A stretch of 64,000 bases of DNA from the NCBI RefSeq assembly GCF_003850345.1, contig NZ_CP027707.1:4464001-4528000 (forward strand), read 5' to 3'. Origin of the DNA: Pseudomonas chlororaphis subsp. piscium (GTDB lineage Bacteria; Pseudomonadota; Gammaproteobacteria; Pseudomonadales; Pseudomonadaceae). Below are positions 26,017 through 40,986 of this stretch, in pieces. The position numbers were made by a program, and so were the translations under genes. The first letter of the stretch is position 1. Each line of letters begins with the position of its first letter. The notes under the pieces were generated by a model. The model worked only from the letters and a program-made list of their open reading frames with translations. It had not been told where the DNA came from and did not search any database.

Positions 26017-27338
26017 GGTTTTCTCCGCTGCTTGGGGCTGGCCCGGTCAAGCTCCGCCAGATGCTTGAGCTTCTCGCCGATCTTCAACTCCAGGCCACGG
26101 GGCACGGGTTGATAGAACGGCTGTGGCTCCAGCGCCTCGGGAAAGTAGTCTTCGCCGGCCGCGTAGGCATCCGGCTCATCGTGGGCATAACGGTACTCGT
26201 CGCCGTAGCCCAGTTGCTTCATCAGTTTGGTCGGCGCATTGCGCAAGTGCAGCGGCACTTCCAGCGAACCATGTTCGGCGGCGCTGCGCATGGCGGCCTT
26301 GAAGCCCATGTACACGGCGTTGCTTTTCGGTGCGCAGGCCAGGTAGGTGATGGCCTGGGCCACCGCCAGCTCACCTTCGGGGCTGCCCAGGCGTTCCTGC
26401 ACGTCCCAGGCGGCCAGGCACAGGCTCAGTGCCCGTGGATCGGCGTTGCCGATGTCTTCGCTGGCCATGCGCACCACGCGCCGCGCCAGGTACAGCGGGT
26501 CGCAACCACCGTCGAGCATCCGCGCGAACCAGTACAGGGCGCCGTCCGGGTTGGAGCCGCGGACCGACTTGTGCAGCGCCGATATCTGGTCGTAGAAGGC
26601 TTCGCCGCCCTTGTCGAAACGCCGACGGGTATCGCCCAGCAGGCTTTGCAGCAGCTCGACACCGATTTCCGTGCCGTCTTCGGCGAGATCGGAGGCGTTC
26701 TCCAGCAGGTTGAGCAGCCGCCGGCCATCGCCGTCCGCCGCCGCCAGGAGCATCTGGAAGCCCTCGTCACTGAGACTCAGCTGACGCTTGCCCAGCCCGC
26801 GCTCTTCGCTCAACGCGCGCTGTACCAGCTTGTGCAGCGCCGCCTCGTCGAGGCTCTTGAGCACATACACCCGGGCCCGGGACAAGAGTGCGTTGTTCAG
26901 TTCGAAGGACGGGTTCTCGGTGGTCGCGCCGATGAAAATCAGGGTGCCGTCTTCGACATAGGGCAGGAAGGCATCCTGCTGGGACTTGTTGAAGCGGTGC
27001 ACTTCGTCGACGAACAGGATAGTCCGGCGCCCGTACTGGGCCGCCTGCTGCTTGGCGATTTCCACCGCCTGGCGGATCTCCTTGACCCCGGCCAACACCG
27101 CCGAGACCGTTTCGAAGTGCGCATCCGAGACTTTCGCCAGGAGCCGCGCCAGGGTGGTCTTGCCCACCCCCGGCGGCCCCCAGAAGATCATCGAGTGCAG
27201 GGCCCCCTGCTCCAGCGCTTCGCGCAGAGGCTTGCCGCGGGCGAGCACATGTTCCTGACCGACATACTCGTCCAGGTTGGCCGGGCGCAAGCGCGCGGCC
27301 AGGGGTTGGGCGATCGGGTCACTGCGAAACAGATCCAT
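26013..27338 (-). CDS. rarA: Replication-associated recombination protein A (MgsA/WRNIP1 family AAA+ ATPase)
   Basis: This 441-residue clamp-loader-like ATPase acts at stalled replication forks. The AAA+ core shows Walker A ([13 protein letters not shown], about residues 53-65), Walker B ([10 protein letters not shown]) and sensor 1 ([10 protein letters not shown]). The C-terminal tetramerisation domain includes [20 protein letters not shown] (residues about 269-288). It lies 30 bases after lolA and overlaps crcB by 4 bases. Confidence 0.95.
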
Positions 27339-27368
27339 GGCGGACGATTGAAACCTCTTGGCGTCGAC

Positions 27369-27992
27369 TTATTCTTGAATCACGTCGGCACCCTTGGGGA
27401 TGTCGAACTTGAACTTGGAAGCGGCGATCGGCTCGTTGGCCTTGACCCCGGTGAACAGGATATTGGTGCGCTGGCCAACACTGTCGATCAGCTGCATGTC
27501 ATTCACCAGGCCGTTGCGGAACGACAGGCGCAGGCTGTCGAACAGGGTGTCCTTGGTTTTCGGCTTGAGGATGAAGTCGACCACGCCACCGGCTTCCTTG
27601 GCGCTGATGTCGAAGCTTTCGCTGATTTTCGACACATCGCCCGACAGCAACAGGGCCGGGGTCTGGGTCAGGCGCTGGTCCAGGGTCTTGATGGTGACCT
27701 GCTCCAGGTCCGGGTCCCACAGGGAAACCTTCTTGCCGTCGGAGACCATCAGTTGCTCCTGCGGCGCATCGGTGTGCCAGTAGAACAGGCCCGGGCGCTT
27801 CAGCGCCATGTCGCCAGCGGTTTCCTGCAGCTGGGTGCCGCTGCCGTCGAGGGTCAGCTGCGAGAAGCGCGCGGTCAGGGTCTGGGACTTTTCGAGCAAC
27901 TGGGTCAGGCGTGCCACGTCTTTCTGATCGGCATGGGCCGACAGCGTCGTTAAAGCCAGTACCGGTACCAGCAACATGCGGATAAGACGCAT
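27369..27992 (-). CDS. lolA: Periplasmic lipoprotein carrier LolA
   Basis: This 207-residue protein has a signal peptide ([21 protein letters not shown]). LolA takes lipoproteins released by LolCDE and carries them to LolB at the outer membrane. Family blocks are [32 protein letters not shown] and [19 protein letters not shown] (approximately residues 81-99). The ATG at 27992 is chosen because GAGGA lies six bases upstream and the signal peptide starts there; the frame remains open to 28058. It follows ftsK by 69 bases. Confidence 0.95.
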   Translation of the reverse strand: MRLIRMLLVPVLALTTLSAHADQKDVARLTQLLEKSQTLTARFSQLTLDGSGTQLQETAGDMALKRPGLFYWHTDAPQEQLMVSDGKKVSLWDPDLEQVTIKTLDQRLTQTPALLLSGDVSKISESFDISAKEAGGVVDFILKPKTKDTLFDSLRLSFRNGLVNDMQLIDSVGQRTNILFTGVKANEPIAASKFKFDIPKGADVIQE

Positions 27993-28061
27993 GGGAGTCC
28001 TCATTAGATTCGTGGAAAAAACCGGCGGCGCAGGGTCGCGCCGCCTGTGTCGGGTCATTGT

Positions 28062-30470
28062 TCAGTCGCGCATCGGACCCGGCGCTATCACTTCGCGGGA
28101 GCCGTTGGTGTTCATGGCGGTCACCACCCCGGCCATTTCCATGGCTTCGATCATGCGGGCCGCGCGGTTGTAGCCGATCTTGAGCTTGCGCTGCACCGCG
28201 GAGATCGACGCCCTACGGCTCTCGAGGACGAACTGCACCGCTTCGTCGTACAGCGCGTCGGTCTCGGCGTCGTCACCATCGCCACCGCCACTGCCACCGT
28301 CGAAGCCGCTACCGGCCTCTTCGACACCGTTGAGGATGTCGTCGTTGTACTCCGGCGCGCCGCGCAGCTTCCAGGCCTCCACCACCCGGTGCACCTCATC
28401 GTCGGAGACGAAGGCGCCATGGACGCGGATCGGCAGGCTGGTGCCCGGCGGCATGTAGAGCATGTCACCGTGGCCCAGCAGCTGTTCGGCGCCGCCCTGG
28501 TCGATGATGGTCCGGGAGTCGATCTTGCTCGATACCTGGAACGCCATGCGGGTCGGAATGTTGGCCTTGATCAGACCGGTAATCACGTCCACCGACGGAC
28601 GCTGGGTCGCCAGGATCAGGTGAATCCCCGCGGCACGGGCTTTCTGGGCGATCCGCGCGATCAGCTCTTCGACCTTCTTGCCGACGATCATCATCATGTC
28701 GGCGAATTCGTCCACCACCACGACGATGGTCGGCAGCTTGGTCAGCAGCGGCGCTTCGTCGTGGATGCTTTCGCGGTTGTACAGCGGGTCGGTCAGCGGC
28801 GTACCGGCTTCGATCGCTTCTTTAACCTTGGTGTTGAAGCCCGACAGGTTACGCACGCCCATCTTCGCCATCAGTTTGTAGCGCCGCTCCATCTCGGCCA
28901 CGCTCCAGCGCAGGGCGTTGGCGGCGTCCTTCATGTCGGTCACCACCGGGCACAGCAGGTGCGGAATGCCTTCGTAGATCGACAGCTCGAGCATCTTCGG
29001 GTCGATCATGATCAGCTTGGCGTCTTCCGGGCCGGACTTGAACAGGATCGACAGGATCATCGCGTTCACCCCCACCGACTTACCGGAACCGGTGGTACCG
29101 GCCACCAGCAGGTGAGGCATCTTGGCCAGGTCGGTGATGATCGGCTTGCCGCCGATATCGTGGCCCAGGGCCAGGGTGACCGGGGATTTGAAGTTGTCGT
29201 ATTCCGGGGTCGACAGCACTTCGGAGAAGCGCACGATCTGCCGGTCCTCGTTGGGGATCTCGATACCTACGGTGGTCTTGCCGGGAATCACTTCCACTAC
29301 CCGCACGCTGGTCACCGCCAGCGAGCGCGCCAGGTCCTTGGCCAGGTTGGCGATACGGCTGACTTTCACACCGGCGGCCGGCTGGATTTCGTAACGGGTA
29401 ATCACCGGGCCCGGATGGATGGAGTCCACCGACACCTCGACCCCGAACTCCTTGAGCTTGATTTCCAGCAAATGGCCGACGGCGGCCAGCGACTCGGGGG
29501 AATAGTTGAGTTGTTTCTTTTCCGCCGGATCGAGAATCGAAATAGGCGGCAAGGTGCCTTCGACCGCGCTGTCGATGAACAGCGGAACCTGTTTCTCTTT
29601 CTGCACGCGCTTGCTTGGCTCGGGCGCTTTTACCGGGGCCGGGGCGATCACCGGCGGGACCTGTTTCTCACGGTCGGACATGTGCTTGCTCAGGGCCTGC
29701 TCGCGCTCGATCAGGCGCTCCTTGACCTTGGCCTGCTCACGTTTGTCGGTCACGGTCGGGGCGACCACTTCGTCGACCCGGGCATCCACTTCACGCAACT
29801 GGGCGACCAGTTGCTTGCGCTCGGTACGAGCGGCCCACCAGCGGTTGGCGGCGCCCTGGAACAGCTCGAACAGGTCGAGGGTGATCTTGCCGGTCACGTC
29901 CATGACCTTGAACCAGGAAAGATCGGTAAACACGGTCAGGCCGAACAGGAACAGCGCGATAAACATCAGGGTACTGCCCTGGATGTTCAGCGCGTTCTTG
30001 GCCAGGTCGCCCAGGCTTTCGCCCAGCGCCCCGCCCGCGCCGGCCGGCAGGCCGGTCGCCGCATGGAAATGGATATGCGCCAACGCGGCACCGGACAGCA
30101 CCAGGAACACCAGGCCGATCAGGCGCCAGGAAAACAGCCAGCCGCTCCACTGCCATGGCTCATGGCGCTGACGGAAGATCTGATAAGTCTTGATCGCCAA
30201 TAACAACGGGAAGATATAGGCGAAGTAACCCAACACCATAAACAGGATATCGGCGCTGTAAGAACCGGCAGGACCACCGAAGTTCTGTACATCTTCGATC
30301 TTGCTGTTATGACTCCAGCCCGGATCGTCTTTGCCATATGTCAGCAATGCCATCATCAGGAACAGGCACAAGGCCCCAATGGCGATCAACGCACCTTCCT
30401 TGAGGCGGTAGTGCAAATGCTGGCGCCAGAGTGGGACTACTGTTTTAGGTGCTGCGGTGGATTTCTTCAA
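28062..30470 (-). CDS. ftsK: DNA translocase FtsK
   Basis: This 802-residue septal motor clears chromosome termini and activates XerCD at dif. Four N-terminal membrane helices lie within residues 25-185. A moderately long charged linker (about 190-310; rich in E/K/Q) follows, much shorter than in E. coli. The RecA-like motor comes next, with Walker A ([13 protein letters not shown], about 455-470) and Walker B ([13 protein letters not shown]). The C-terminal winged-helix gamma domain ([20 protein letters not shown]) reads KOPS sites. It is the first gene of the minus-strand run towards cysG and is divergent from trxB. Confidence 0.96.
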   Translation of the reverse strand: MKKSTAAPKTVVPLWRQHLHYRLKEGALIAIGALCLFLMMALLTYGKDDPGWSHNSKIEDVQNFGGPAGSYSADILFMVLGYFAYIFPLLLAIKTYQIFRQRHEPWQWSGWLFSWRLIGLVFLVLSGAALAHIHFHAATGLPAGAGGALGESLGDLAKNALNIQGSTLMFIALFLFGLTVFTDLSWFKVMDVTGKITLDLFELFQGAANRWWAARTERKQLVAQLREVDARVDEVVAPTVTDKREQAKVKERLIEREQALSKHMSDREKQVPPVIAPAPVKAPEPSKRVQKEKQVPLFIDSAVEGTLPPISILDPAEKKQLNYSPESLAAVGHLLEIKLKEFGVEVSVDSIHPGPVITRYEIQPAAGVKVSRIANLAKDLARSLAVTSVRVVEVIPGKTTVGIEIPNEDRQIVRFSEVLSTPEYDNFKSPVTLALGHDIGGKPIITDLAKMPHLLVAGTTGSGKSVGVNAMILSILFKSGPEDAKLIMIDPKMLELSIYEGIPHLLCPVVTDMKDAANALRWSVAEMERRYKLMAKMGVRNLSGFNTKVKEAIEAGTPLTDPLYNRESIHDEAPLLTKLPTIVVVVDEFADMMMIVGKKVEELIARIAQKARAAGIHLILATQRPSVDVITGLIKANIPTRMAFQVSSKIDSRTIIDQGGAEQLLGHGDMLYMPPGTSLPIRVHGAFVSDDEVHRVVEAWKLRGAPEYNDDILNGVEEAGSGFDGGSGGGDGDDAETDALYDEAVQFVLESRRASISAVQRKLKIGYNRAARMIEAMEMAGVVTAMNTNGSREVIAPGPMRD

Positions 30471-31739
<1,269 letters not shown>

Positions 31740-31758
31740 CCTCCCGACCTACGCTTGC

Positions 31759-31779
31759 GGCGGGCCCTGCAGGCCCGCC
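31759..31779 (+). other. GC-rich stem-loop between trxB and aat
   Basis: GGCGGGCC and GGCCCGCC pair perfectly (8 bp) around CTGCA. No T-tract follows on either side (ACCGCCCTCCCC), so this is not a typical intrinsic terminator. It may mark the trxB mRNA end or slow RNA polymerase before aat. Confidence 0.5.
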
Positions 31780-31810
31780 ACCGCCCTCCCCTTCCGCAAG
31801 TCTGAATGCC

Positions 31811-32491
31811 ATGCTGACCTGGTTACAACGCAACACCTTCGAGTTTCCTCCGCTGGAAAAGGCCCTGCGCGACCCCAACGGCCTGTTGGCCGCCGGCGGC
31901 GACCTGTCGGCCGACCGACTGATCCAGGCCTATCGCCACGGCTGCTTTCCCTGGTTTTCCGAAGGCCAGCCCATCCTCTGGTGGTCGCCCGACCCGCGCA
32001 CAGTGCTATTTCCAGACGAGCTGCATGCCTCCCGCAGCCTGGGCAAACTGCTGCGCAAGCAACGTTACCAAGTCACCTTCGACCAGGATTTCGCCGCCGT
32101 CATCAGCGCCTGCGCGGCGCCACGGACCTATGCCGACGGCACCTGGATCACCGAATCGATGCAGGATGCCTACCTTGAACTGCACAAGCGCGGCCACGCC
32201 CATTCGGTCGAAGTCTGGGATCAGGGGTCGCTGGTAGGCGGGCTGTATGGGCTAGCAATGGGCCAGCTGTTTTTCGGCGAATCGATGTTCAGTCGGGCCG
32301 ACAATGCGTCGAAATTCGGTTTCGTCACGCTGGTCCAACATTTACGGGCATGGGGTTTTGCCCTGATCGATTGCCAGATGCCCACCGACCACCTGCACAG
32401 CCTGGGCGCCCGCGCCATCCCGCGCCAGGAGTTCGCCGGCTATCTGCAGCGCCATCTGGACCAGCCCAGCCGCGCCATATGGGTTTCCTAG
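31811..32491 (+). CDS. aat: Leucyl/phenylalanyl-tRNA--protein transferase
   Basis: This 226-residue enzyme attaches Leu or Phe from tRNA to proteins with N-terminal Lys or Arg, creating type 2 N-degrons. Conserved blocks are [22 protein letters not shown] (residues about 12-33), [23 protein letters not shown] (about 42-64), [26 protein letters not shown] and FFGESMFSR. All are complete. It lies directly upstream of bpt and on the same strand; ClpS and ClpA, which read these N-degrons, are encoded about 2 kb further on. Confidence 0.96.
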   Translation: MLTWLQRNTFEFPPLEKALRDPNGLLAAGGDLSADRLIQAYRHGCFPWFSEGQPILWWSPDPRTVLFPDELHASRSLGKLLRKQRYQVTFDQDFAAVISACAAPRTYADGTWITESMQDAYLELHKRGHAHSVEVWDQGSLVGGLYGLAMGQLFFGESMFSRADNASKFGFVTLVQHLRAWGFALIDCQMPTDHLHSLGARAIPRQEFAGYLQRHLDQPSRAIWVS

Positions 32492-32548
32492 GCGGGTTTT
32501 GCCGGTGTGGCTTACACTTAATTCAAAGCTAATCCCGAGGGTTGATTC

Positions 32549-33256
32549 ATGACCGAGTTGGCGCGTTTGAAGTTTTATGCCACTCAGCCCCACTCTTGCA
32601 GCTACCTGCCCGAAGAACAGGCGACCACGCTGTTCCTCGACCCTAGTCAGCCCATGGATGTGCATGTCTACGCAGATCTGTCGGAAATGGGCTTTCGTCG
32701 CAGTGGCGACCATCTGTACCGGCCGCATTGCCAGAACTGCAATGCCTGTGTTCCTGCACGCATTCCTGCCGCGCAGTTTGTACCCAATCGTCAGCAAAAA
32801 CGCATTCTCAAACGCAATGCCGACCTGAAGGTCCAGCCTGTCAAACCGGGGTTCAGCGAAGAGTATTTCGACCTTTACCAGCGTTATATCGAGCAACGCC
32901 ATGCCGATGGCGACATGTACCCACCCAGCCGCGATCAGTTCTCGACCTTTCTGGTTCGCGACCTGCCCTTCTCCAGGTTCTATGAGTTCCGTCTCGATGG
33001 GCGCCTGCTCGCCGTGGCCGTCACCGACCTGCTGCCCAATGGCCTTTCCGCGGTCTACACCTTCTACGAGCCCGATGAAGAGCGCCGCAGCCTCGGCCGC
33101 TACGCCATTCTGTGGCAAATCGGCGAAGCCTTGCGCCTGGGCCTGGACGCGGTCTACCTCGGATACTGGATCAAGAACTGCAAAAAGATGAACTACAAGA
33201 CCCAATATCGGCCCATTGAGCTGCTGATTAACCAGAGATGGGTCATCCTGAACTAG
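32549..33256 (+). CDS. bpt: Aspartate/glutamate leucyltransferase (Bpt)
   Basis: This 235-residue bacterial member of the arginyltransferase superfamily transfers Leu to N-terminal Asp or Glu. The N-terminal cysteine region ([32 protein letters not shown]) and the acyltransferase core ([30 protein letters not shown]) are intact. Together with Aat it broadens the set of N-degron substrates handed to ClpS. It is separated from aat by 57 bases and followed by infA. Confidence 0.95.
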
Positions 33257-33356
33257 AAGCCCTTGGCTTGAACCCCACTTTTCGGGCACAATGCACGCCG
33301 CTTTTGCCTGGCGCAGTTGCACCGGGCCATTCATTGGACACCGAGGGCTTTACTGC

Positions 33357-33575
33357 ATGTCGAAAGAAGACAGCTTCGAAATGGAAGGCACTGTCGTCGA
33401 CACCCTGCCCAACACCATGTTTCGTGTGGAGTTGGAAAATGGGCACGTCGTAACCGCGCATATCTCCGGCAAGATGCGCAAGAACTACATTCGTATTCTT
33501 ACCGGTGACAAAGTGCGCGTCGAACTGACGCCCTATGACTTGAGCAAAGGGCGCATCACTTACCGCGCTCGCTAA
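33357..33575 (+). CDS. infA: Translation initiation factor IF-1
   Basis: This is a 72-residue S1-fold protein, the normal length for IF-1. It binds the ribosomal A site during initiation. The sequence [38 protein letters not shown] and GRITYR is near-universal. The frame extends upstream to 33291, but the ATG at 33357 gives the canonical protein. A terminator follows 15 bases after the stop. Confidence 0.97.
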
Positions 33576-33590
33576 GCAAGTCAATACAAG

Positions 33591-33617
33591 ACGCCCGGCC
33601 CATGCCGGGCGTTTTTG
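33591..33617 (+). terminator. Intrinsic terminator after infA
   Basis: Stem ACGCCCGGC / GCCGGGCGT with loop CCAT, then TTTTTG. It lies just past infA and ends the aat-bpt-infA strand. Confidence 0.9.
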
Positions 33618-33654
33618 TTTGCTTGCGATTTACTCCGATTCCTACACAACAGAT

Positions 33655-33684
33655 ATAAAAAAGGCGCCTTGCGGCGCCTTTTTC
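33655..33684 (-). terminator. Intrinsic terminator after clpA
   Basis: Stem AAGGCGCC / GGCGCCTT (33661-33668 and 33673-33680) with loop TTGC. On the minus strand a run of T follows. It lies 12 bases past the clpA stop. A run of T also follows on the plus strand. Confidence 0.88.
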
Positions 33685-33695
33685 ATTGCGGCCTA

Positions 33696-35966
33696 TCAGG
33701 CCATTTCTGCGGTGGTCTCGAACTCGAAGGTCAGCTCGCCATCCTTGATGTCGATGTGCACCACACCGCCATGCTCGGCCAGTTCGCCAAAGAGTATCTC
33801 CTCCGCCAGAGGACGCTTGATCTTGTCCTGGATCAGGCGCGCCATAGGACGAGCACCCATGGTCACATCGTAACCACCTGCCGCCAGCCAGCTGCGGGCC
33901 GCATCGGTGACTTCCAGCTGGACGCGCTTGTCCTCCAGCTGCGCCTGCAGTTCGGTAAGGAACTTGTCCACCACGCTCTTGATGACCTCATGACTGAGGC
34001 GACCAAACTGGATAATGGTGTCCAGACGGTTACGGAATTCCGGCGTGAAGCTCTTCTTGATCACTTCCATGGCATCGGAAGAGTGATCCTGATGAGTGAA
34101 CCCGATGGAAGCCCGCGCCGCGGTTTCGGCACCTGCGTTGGTGGTCATGATCACGATCACGTTGCGGAAATCCGCCTTGCGCCCGTTGTTATCGGTCAAG
34201 GTACCGTGATCCATCACCTGCAGCAGCAGGTTGAAGACTTCCGGATGTGCCTTCTCGATTTCATCGAGTAGCAATACACAGTGAGGCTGCTTGGTAATAG
34301 CTTCGGTCAGCAAACCGCCCTGGTCGAAACCGACATAACCCGGAGGCGCACCGATCAGACGCGAGACGGTGTGACGCTCCATGTACTCGGACATGTCGAA
34401 ACGTACCAGCTCGATGCCCAGCGCCTTGGCCAACTGCCGCGCGGCCTCGGTCTTACCGACACCGGTAGGCCCGGCGAACAGGAACGAACCGACAGGCTTG
34501 TCTGGCGATTTCAGGCCGGCACGGGACAGCTTGATCGCGGTCGACAGCGAGTCGATCGCCGCATCCTGGCCGAACACTGTCAACTTCAGGTCGCGCTCGA
34601 GGTTACGCAGCAATTCCTTATCGGAACTGGTGACGTGTTTCGGCGGAATCCGCGCGATTTTCGCCACGATATCCTCGACCTGAGCCACCTCGATGCGCTT
34701 GACGCGCTTGTCGGACGGCTGCAGACGCTGATAGGCGCCCGCCTCGTCGATCACATCGATCGCCTTGTCGGGCATATGCCGGTCATTGATATAACGCGAC
34801 GCCAGTTCGGCCGCGGCGCGCAATGCCTCATCGCTGTACTCGATGCTGTGGTGCAGCTCGAAACGCCCCTTGAGGCCGCGCAGAATGCCAATGGTATCTT
34901 CTACCGAAGGCTCGGATACATCGACCTTCTGGAAGCGGCGAGCCAAGGCCCGGTCCTTCTCGAAAATTCCACGGAATTCCTGGAAGGTGGTCGAACCGAT
35001 GCAACGGATGTCGCCCGAGGAAAGCAGCGGCTTGAGCAGATTCGAGGCATCCATCACCCCACCGGACGCCGCGCCGGCGCCAATGATGGTGTGAATCTCG
35101 TCGATGAACAGGATCGCCTGCGGACGTTTCTTCAATTCGCCCAGCAACGCCTTGAAGCGCTTCTCGAAATCGCCGCGGTATTTGGTACCCGCCAGCAACG
35201 CACCGAGATCCAGGGAATACACCACGCTGTTGGCCAGCAGATCAGGCACCTGGCTGTCGACGATGCGCTTGGCCAGGCCTTCGGCGATCGCGGTTTTACC
35301 TACACCGGCCTCGCCTACCAGCAGCGGGTTGTTCTTGCGCCGGCGCGCGAGAATCTGCGCCACACGCTCGACTTCCTGCTCACGCCCCACCAACGGATCG
35401 ATACGCCCCTGGCGTGCCAGTTCATTGAGGTTGCTGGCATAAGCATCCAGCGGATTACCTGAAGAGGAAGACTCACCGCCTTCATCGTCCTGCATATCCT
35501 GTTCACCTTCAGAATGATCGCCATGCCCGGGCACCTTGGAGATGCCATGGGCGATGTAATTGACGACATCGATACGGGCAACGCTCTGCTGTTTCAGCAG
35601 GAACACCGCCTGACTCTCTTGCTCACTGAAGATCGCAACCAGCACATTGGCGCCAGTCACTTCGCGCTTGCCCGAGCTCTGCACATGGAAGACAGCACGC
35701 TGCAGTACACGCTGGAAGCCCAGGGTTGGCTGGGTTTCGCGATCCTCGTCATGCACAGGAATCAGCGGCGTGGTGGAGTCGATGAACTCCTGCAGGTCGT
35801 GCTTGAGTTTGTCGAGGTTTGCTCCGCAGGCACGCAAAACGGTGGCGGCGGCCTCATTATCCAAAAGAGCCAACAAGAGGTGCTCGACGGTCATGAACTC
35901 ATGACGCTTCGAACGAGCCTCTTTGAAGGCGAGATTGAGGGTGACTTCGAGCTCGCGGTTTAACAT
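33696..35966 (-). CDS. clpA: ATP-dependent Clp protease ATP-binding subunit ClpA
   Basis: This 756-residue Hsp100 unfoldase feeds substrates into ClpP. It has the N-terminal Clp repeat domain (about 1-145; TVEHLLLALLDNEAA), two AAA+ modules (GEAGVGKTAIAEGLA and FAGPTGVGKTEAARQLAK as Walker A motifs) and the ClpP-binding IGL-type region in the second module. There is a poly-acidic/Ser linker around residue 160 (DDEGGESSSSG). It lies 29 bases after clpS, on the same strand, the usual arrangement that couples the adaptor to its motor. Confidence 0.97.
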   Translation of the reverse strand: MLNRELEVTLNLAFKEARSKRHEFMTVEHLLLALLDNEAAATVLRACGANLDKLKHDLQEFIDSTTPLIPVHDEDRETQPTLGFQRVLQRAVFHVQSSGKREVTGANVLVAIFSEQESQAVFLLKQQSVARIDVVNYIAHGISKVPGHGDHSEGEQDMQDDEGGESSSSGNPLDAYASNLNELARQGRIDPLVGREQEVERVAQILARRRKNNPLLVGEAGVGKTAIAEGLAKRIVDSQVPDLLANSVVYSLDLGALLAGTKYRGDFEKRFKALLGELKKRPQAILFIDEIHTIIGAGAASGGVMDASNLLKPLLSSGDIRCIGSTTFQEFRGIFEKDRALARRFQKVDVSEPSVEDTIGILRGLKGRFELHHSIEYSDEALRAAAELASRYINDRHMPDKAIDVIDEAGAYQRLQPSDKRVKRIEVAQVEDIVAKIARIPPKHVTSSDKELLRNLERDLKLTVFGQDAAIDSLSTAIKLSRAGLKSPDKPVGSFLFAGPTGVGKTEAARQLAKALGIELVRFDMSEYMERHTVSRLIGAPPGYVGFDQGGLLTEAITKQPHCVLLLDEIEKAHPEVFNLLLQVMDHGTLTDNNGRKADFRNVIVIMTTNAGAETAARASIGFTHQDHSSDAMEVIKKSFTPEFRNRLDTIIQFGRLSHEVIKSVVDKFLTELQAQLEDKRVQLEVTDAARSWLAAGGYDVTMGARPMARLIQDKIKRPLAEEILFGELAEHGGVVHIDIKDGELTFEFETTAEMA

Positions 35967-35995
35967 AGCTTCACCTCATACCCAAGTGGTCGGCG

Positions 35996-36358
35996 TTAAC
36001 CGTCCTTCTCGATTTCACAGAGTAGCGGATGCTGGCTTTCCCTGGCGTACTGGTTGACCTGCATGGCCTTGGTCTCGGCGATGTCGCGGGTAAACAATCC
36101 ACATACTGCCCGTCCTTCTGTATGAACGGCCAGCATTACCTTGGTCGCCAGCTCGCGATTCAGGTTAAAAAACACCTCGAGCACTTCGACGACGAAATCC
36201 ATCGGTGTGTAGTCATCATTGAACAAAACCACCTTGTACATCGGCGGAGCCTGCAACGTCGGCTTAGCTTCCTGTACAGCCAAGCCAGCGGAATCGTCGT
36301 CTTGGAAATCCGGGCGATCCTGATTGAATGTTAGTCGAATCTGGCTGATTGCATGCAT
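35996..36358 (-). CDS. clpS: ClpA adaptor and N-recognin ClpS
   Basis: This 120-residue protein is the bacterial N-recognin: it binds N-terminal Leu, Phe, Tyr and Trp and delivers the protein to ClpA. The flexible N-tail (1-38) precedes the core [20 protein letters not shown] (residues about 38-57), which holds the substrate-pocket residues, and [17 protein letters not shown]. It is slightly longer than the E. coli protein at the N-terminus. It is divergent from cspD and cotranscribed with clpA. Confidence 0.96.
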   Translation of the reverse strand: MHAISQIRLTFNQDRPDFQDDDSAGLAVQEAKPTLQAPPMYKVVLFNDDYTPMDFVVEVLEVFFNLNRELATKVMLAVHTEGRAVCGLFTRDIAETKAMQVNQYARESQHPLLCEIEKDG

Positions 36359-36583
36359 GGAAAGAAAGGTTCGTTAGTTGTGCAAATACAGTGGTGGGGG
36401 CGCTCTGGGGGGATTTCAACTCCGACCGCCGGGTCACCTTGACTATCGGCAAAACGGTGTTACAACCAATAGAGCCCACATTGGGTAATAAAGGTCCGTA
36501 CAGTCAATCCTATATTGCGGATTTCGGTACGGATTAACAGGATGATACTCCAGTGATGGAGTCTGTTGCAGAGGGATATGAGC

Positions 36584-36841
36584 ATGGCAAGCGGCAAGGT
36601 CAAGTGGTTCAACAACGCCAAGGGTTATGGCTTCATTAATGAGGAGGGCAAGAGCGACGACCTTTTCGCCCATTACTCGGCCATCGAGATGGAAGGCTAC
36701 AAAACCTTGAAAGCCGGACAGGCCGTGAGTTTTGAGATCACCCAAGGGCCCAAGGGCCTGCACGCGGTGAAGATCAACTCCATCAAGACCCAGAATGCCT
36801 CCGCCGCAGCCTCCCCCCAGCAGGAAACGGTCCTGAGCTGA
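36584..36841 (+). CDS. cspD: Cold-shock-domain protein CspD
   Basis: This 85-residue protein has a single OB-fold cold-shock domain with RNP1 (KGYGFI) and RNP2 (DLFAHYS) and a short tail rich in Ala, Ser and Gln. E. coli CspD blocks replication in stationary phase by binding single-stranded DNA. The ATG at 36584 is chosen because GAGGG lies about eight bases upstream and gives the standard [10 protein letters not shown] start; an in-frame ATG two codons upstream and a TTG are weaker. An inverted repeat TCCGTAC/GTACGGA (36495-36501, 36528-36534) lies in its leader region. The divergent cspD/clpS layout is conserved across gammaproteobacteria. Confidence 0.92.
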   Translation: MASGKVKWFNNAKGYGFINEEGKSDDLFAHYSAIEMEGYKTLKAGQAVSFEITQGPKGLHAVKINSIKTQNASAAASPQQETVLS

Positions 36842-36881
36842 AACACCTGTATCCAGATCCAACCCTAAAAAACAGTCATAA

Positions 36882-36920
36882 AAAAACGGCCGGTTCAATC
36901 ATTTGAACCGGCCGCTTCGT
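36882..36920. terminator. Bidirectional terminator between cspD and icd
   Basis: CGGCCGGTTCAA (36887-36898) and TTGAACCGGCCG (36903-36914) form a perfect 12-bp stem with loop TCAT. A6 precedes it, giving a T-run on the minus strand for icd. The plus side has only CTTCGTTTG. It sits between the convergent cspD and icd stops. Confidence 0.88.
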
Positions 36921-36934
36921 TTGATGCGTACTGC

Positions 36935-38191
36935 TTACATGTGAGAGATCAGCGCATCACCGAACGCCGACGACGACAACAGCGTGGCGCCTTCCATCAG
37001 GCGTTCGAAGTCGTAGGTCACGGTCTTGGCGCCAATGGCGCCGTTGGTGCCCTTGATGATCAGGTCGGCCGCTTCGGTCCAGCCCATGTGACGCAGCATC
37101 ATTTCCGCAGAGAGAATCAGCGAACCCGGGTTCACCTGGTCCTTGCCCGCGTACTTCGGCGCCGTACCGTGGGTTGCCTCGAACATGGCCACGGTGTCGG
37201 ACAGGTTGGCGCCCGGAGCGATACCGATCCCGCCTACTTCAGCCGCCAGTGCGTCGGACAGGTAGTCACCGTTCAGGTTGAGGGTCGCGATCACGTCATA
37301 TTCGGCCGGACGCAGCAGGATCTGCTGGAGCATCGCATCGGCGATGGCGTCCTTGACGATCACGTTCTTGCCGGTTTTCGGGTTCTTGAACTGCATCCAC
37401 GGGCCGCCATCGAGCAGCGTCGCGCCAAACTCTTCCGCCGCCACTTCATAGGCCCACTCTTTGAAGGCACCTTCGGTGAACTTCATGATGTTGCCTTTAT
37501 GCACGATGGTCAGCGAATCGCGATCGTTGTCGACCACATATTGCAGCGCCTTGCGCGCCAGACGCTTGGTGCCCTGCAGGGAAACCGGCTTGACGCCGAT
37601 ACCGCAGTTTTCGTCGAAACGGATCTTGGTGACGCCCATTTCTTCTTTGAGGAACTTGATGACCTTGGTGGCTTCGGCGGAGCCGGCCTTCCATTCGATA
37701 CCGGCGTAAATGTCTTCCGAGTTCTCACGGAAAATGGTCATGTCGACATCGCCAGGCTTCTTCACCGGGCTCGGCACGCCTTCGAACCAGCGCACCGGGC
37801 GCAGGCACACATACAGGTCAAGCTGCTGACGCAGGGCCACGTTCAGGGAACGGATGCCGCCACCTACCGGAGTGGTCAGCGGGCCCTTGATGGAAACCAC
37901 GTAATCCTTGACCGCGTCCAGAGTCTCCTGAGGGAGCCAGGTGTCCTGGTCGTACACTTGAGTTGCTTTCTCGCCGGCATAGACTTCCATCCAGGAGATT
38001 TTGCGCTCGCCGCCGTAGGCCTTCTTAACAGCAGCATCGACAACCTTGATCATGACCGGGCTGATATCAACGCCAATACCATCGCCTTCGATGAAAGGGA
38101 TGATCGGGTTGTTAGGAACATTGAGAGAATGGTCTGCGTTGACGGTGATTTTGTCGCCGACTGCTGGAACCTGAATCTTCTTGTATCCCAT
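36935..38191 (-). CDS. icd: Isocitrate dehydrogenase, NADP-dependent, dimeric type
   Basis: This 418-residue enzyme of the E. coli Icd type converts isocitrate to 2-oxoglutarate with NADP. The phosphorylatable serine loop RSLNVALRQ and substrate arginines are present, as are [31 protein letters not shown] and [20 protein letters not shown] (residues about 340-359). The nucleotide-site K/Y pattern fits NADP use. It is divergent from idh, a second unrelated isocitrate dehydrogenase. In E. coli this enzyme is controlled by AceK phosphorylation; aceK is not in this window. Confidence 0.96.
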   Translation of the reverse strand: MGYKKIQVPAVGDKITVNADHSLNVPNNPIIPFIEGDGIGVDISPVMIKVVDAAVKKAYGGERKISWMEVYAGEKATQVYDQDTWLPQETLDAVKDYVVSIKGPLTTPVGGGIRSLNVALRQQLDLYVCLRPVRWFEGVPSPVKKPGDVDMTIFRENSEDIYAGIEWKAGSAEATKVIKFLKEEMGVTKIRFDENCGIGVKPVSLQGTKRLARKALQYVVDNDRDSLTIVHKGNIMKFTEGAFKEWAYEVAAEEFGATLLDGGPWMQFKNPKTGKNVIVKDAIADAMLQQILLRPAEYDVIATLNLNGDYLSDALAAEVGGIGIAPGANLSDTVAMFEATHGTAPKYAGKDQVNPGSLILSAEMMLRHMGWTEAADLIIKGTNGAIGAKTVTYDFERLMEGATLLSSSAFGDALISHM

Positions 38192-40921
<2,730 letters not shown>

Positions 40922-40938
40922 GCTACACCGCTGTAATG

Positions 40939-40972
40939 CAAACCCCGGCCAGGTGCCGGGGTTTGTGCTTTT
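40939..40972 (+). terminator. Intrinsic terminator after idh
   Basis: Stem CAAACCCCGGC / GCCGGGGTTTG (40939-40949 and 40955-40965), then TGCTTTTT. It is placed 18 bases past the idh stop. Confidence 0.85.
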
Positions 40973-40986
40973 TGGACAATACCTTC

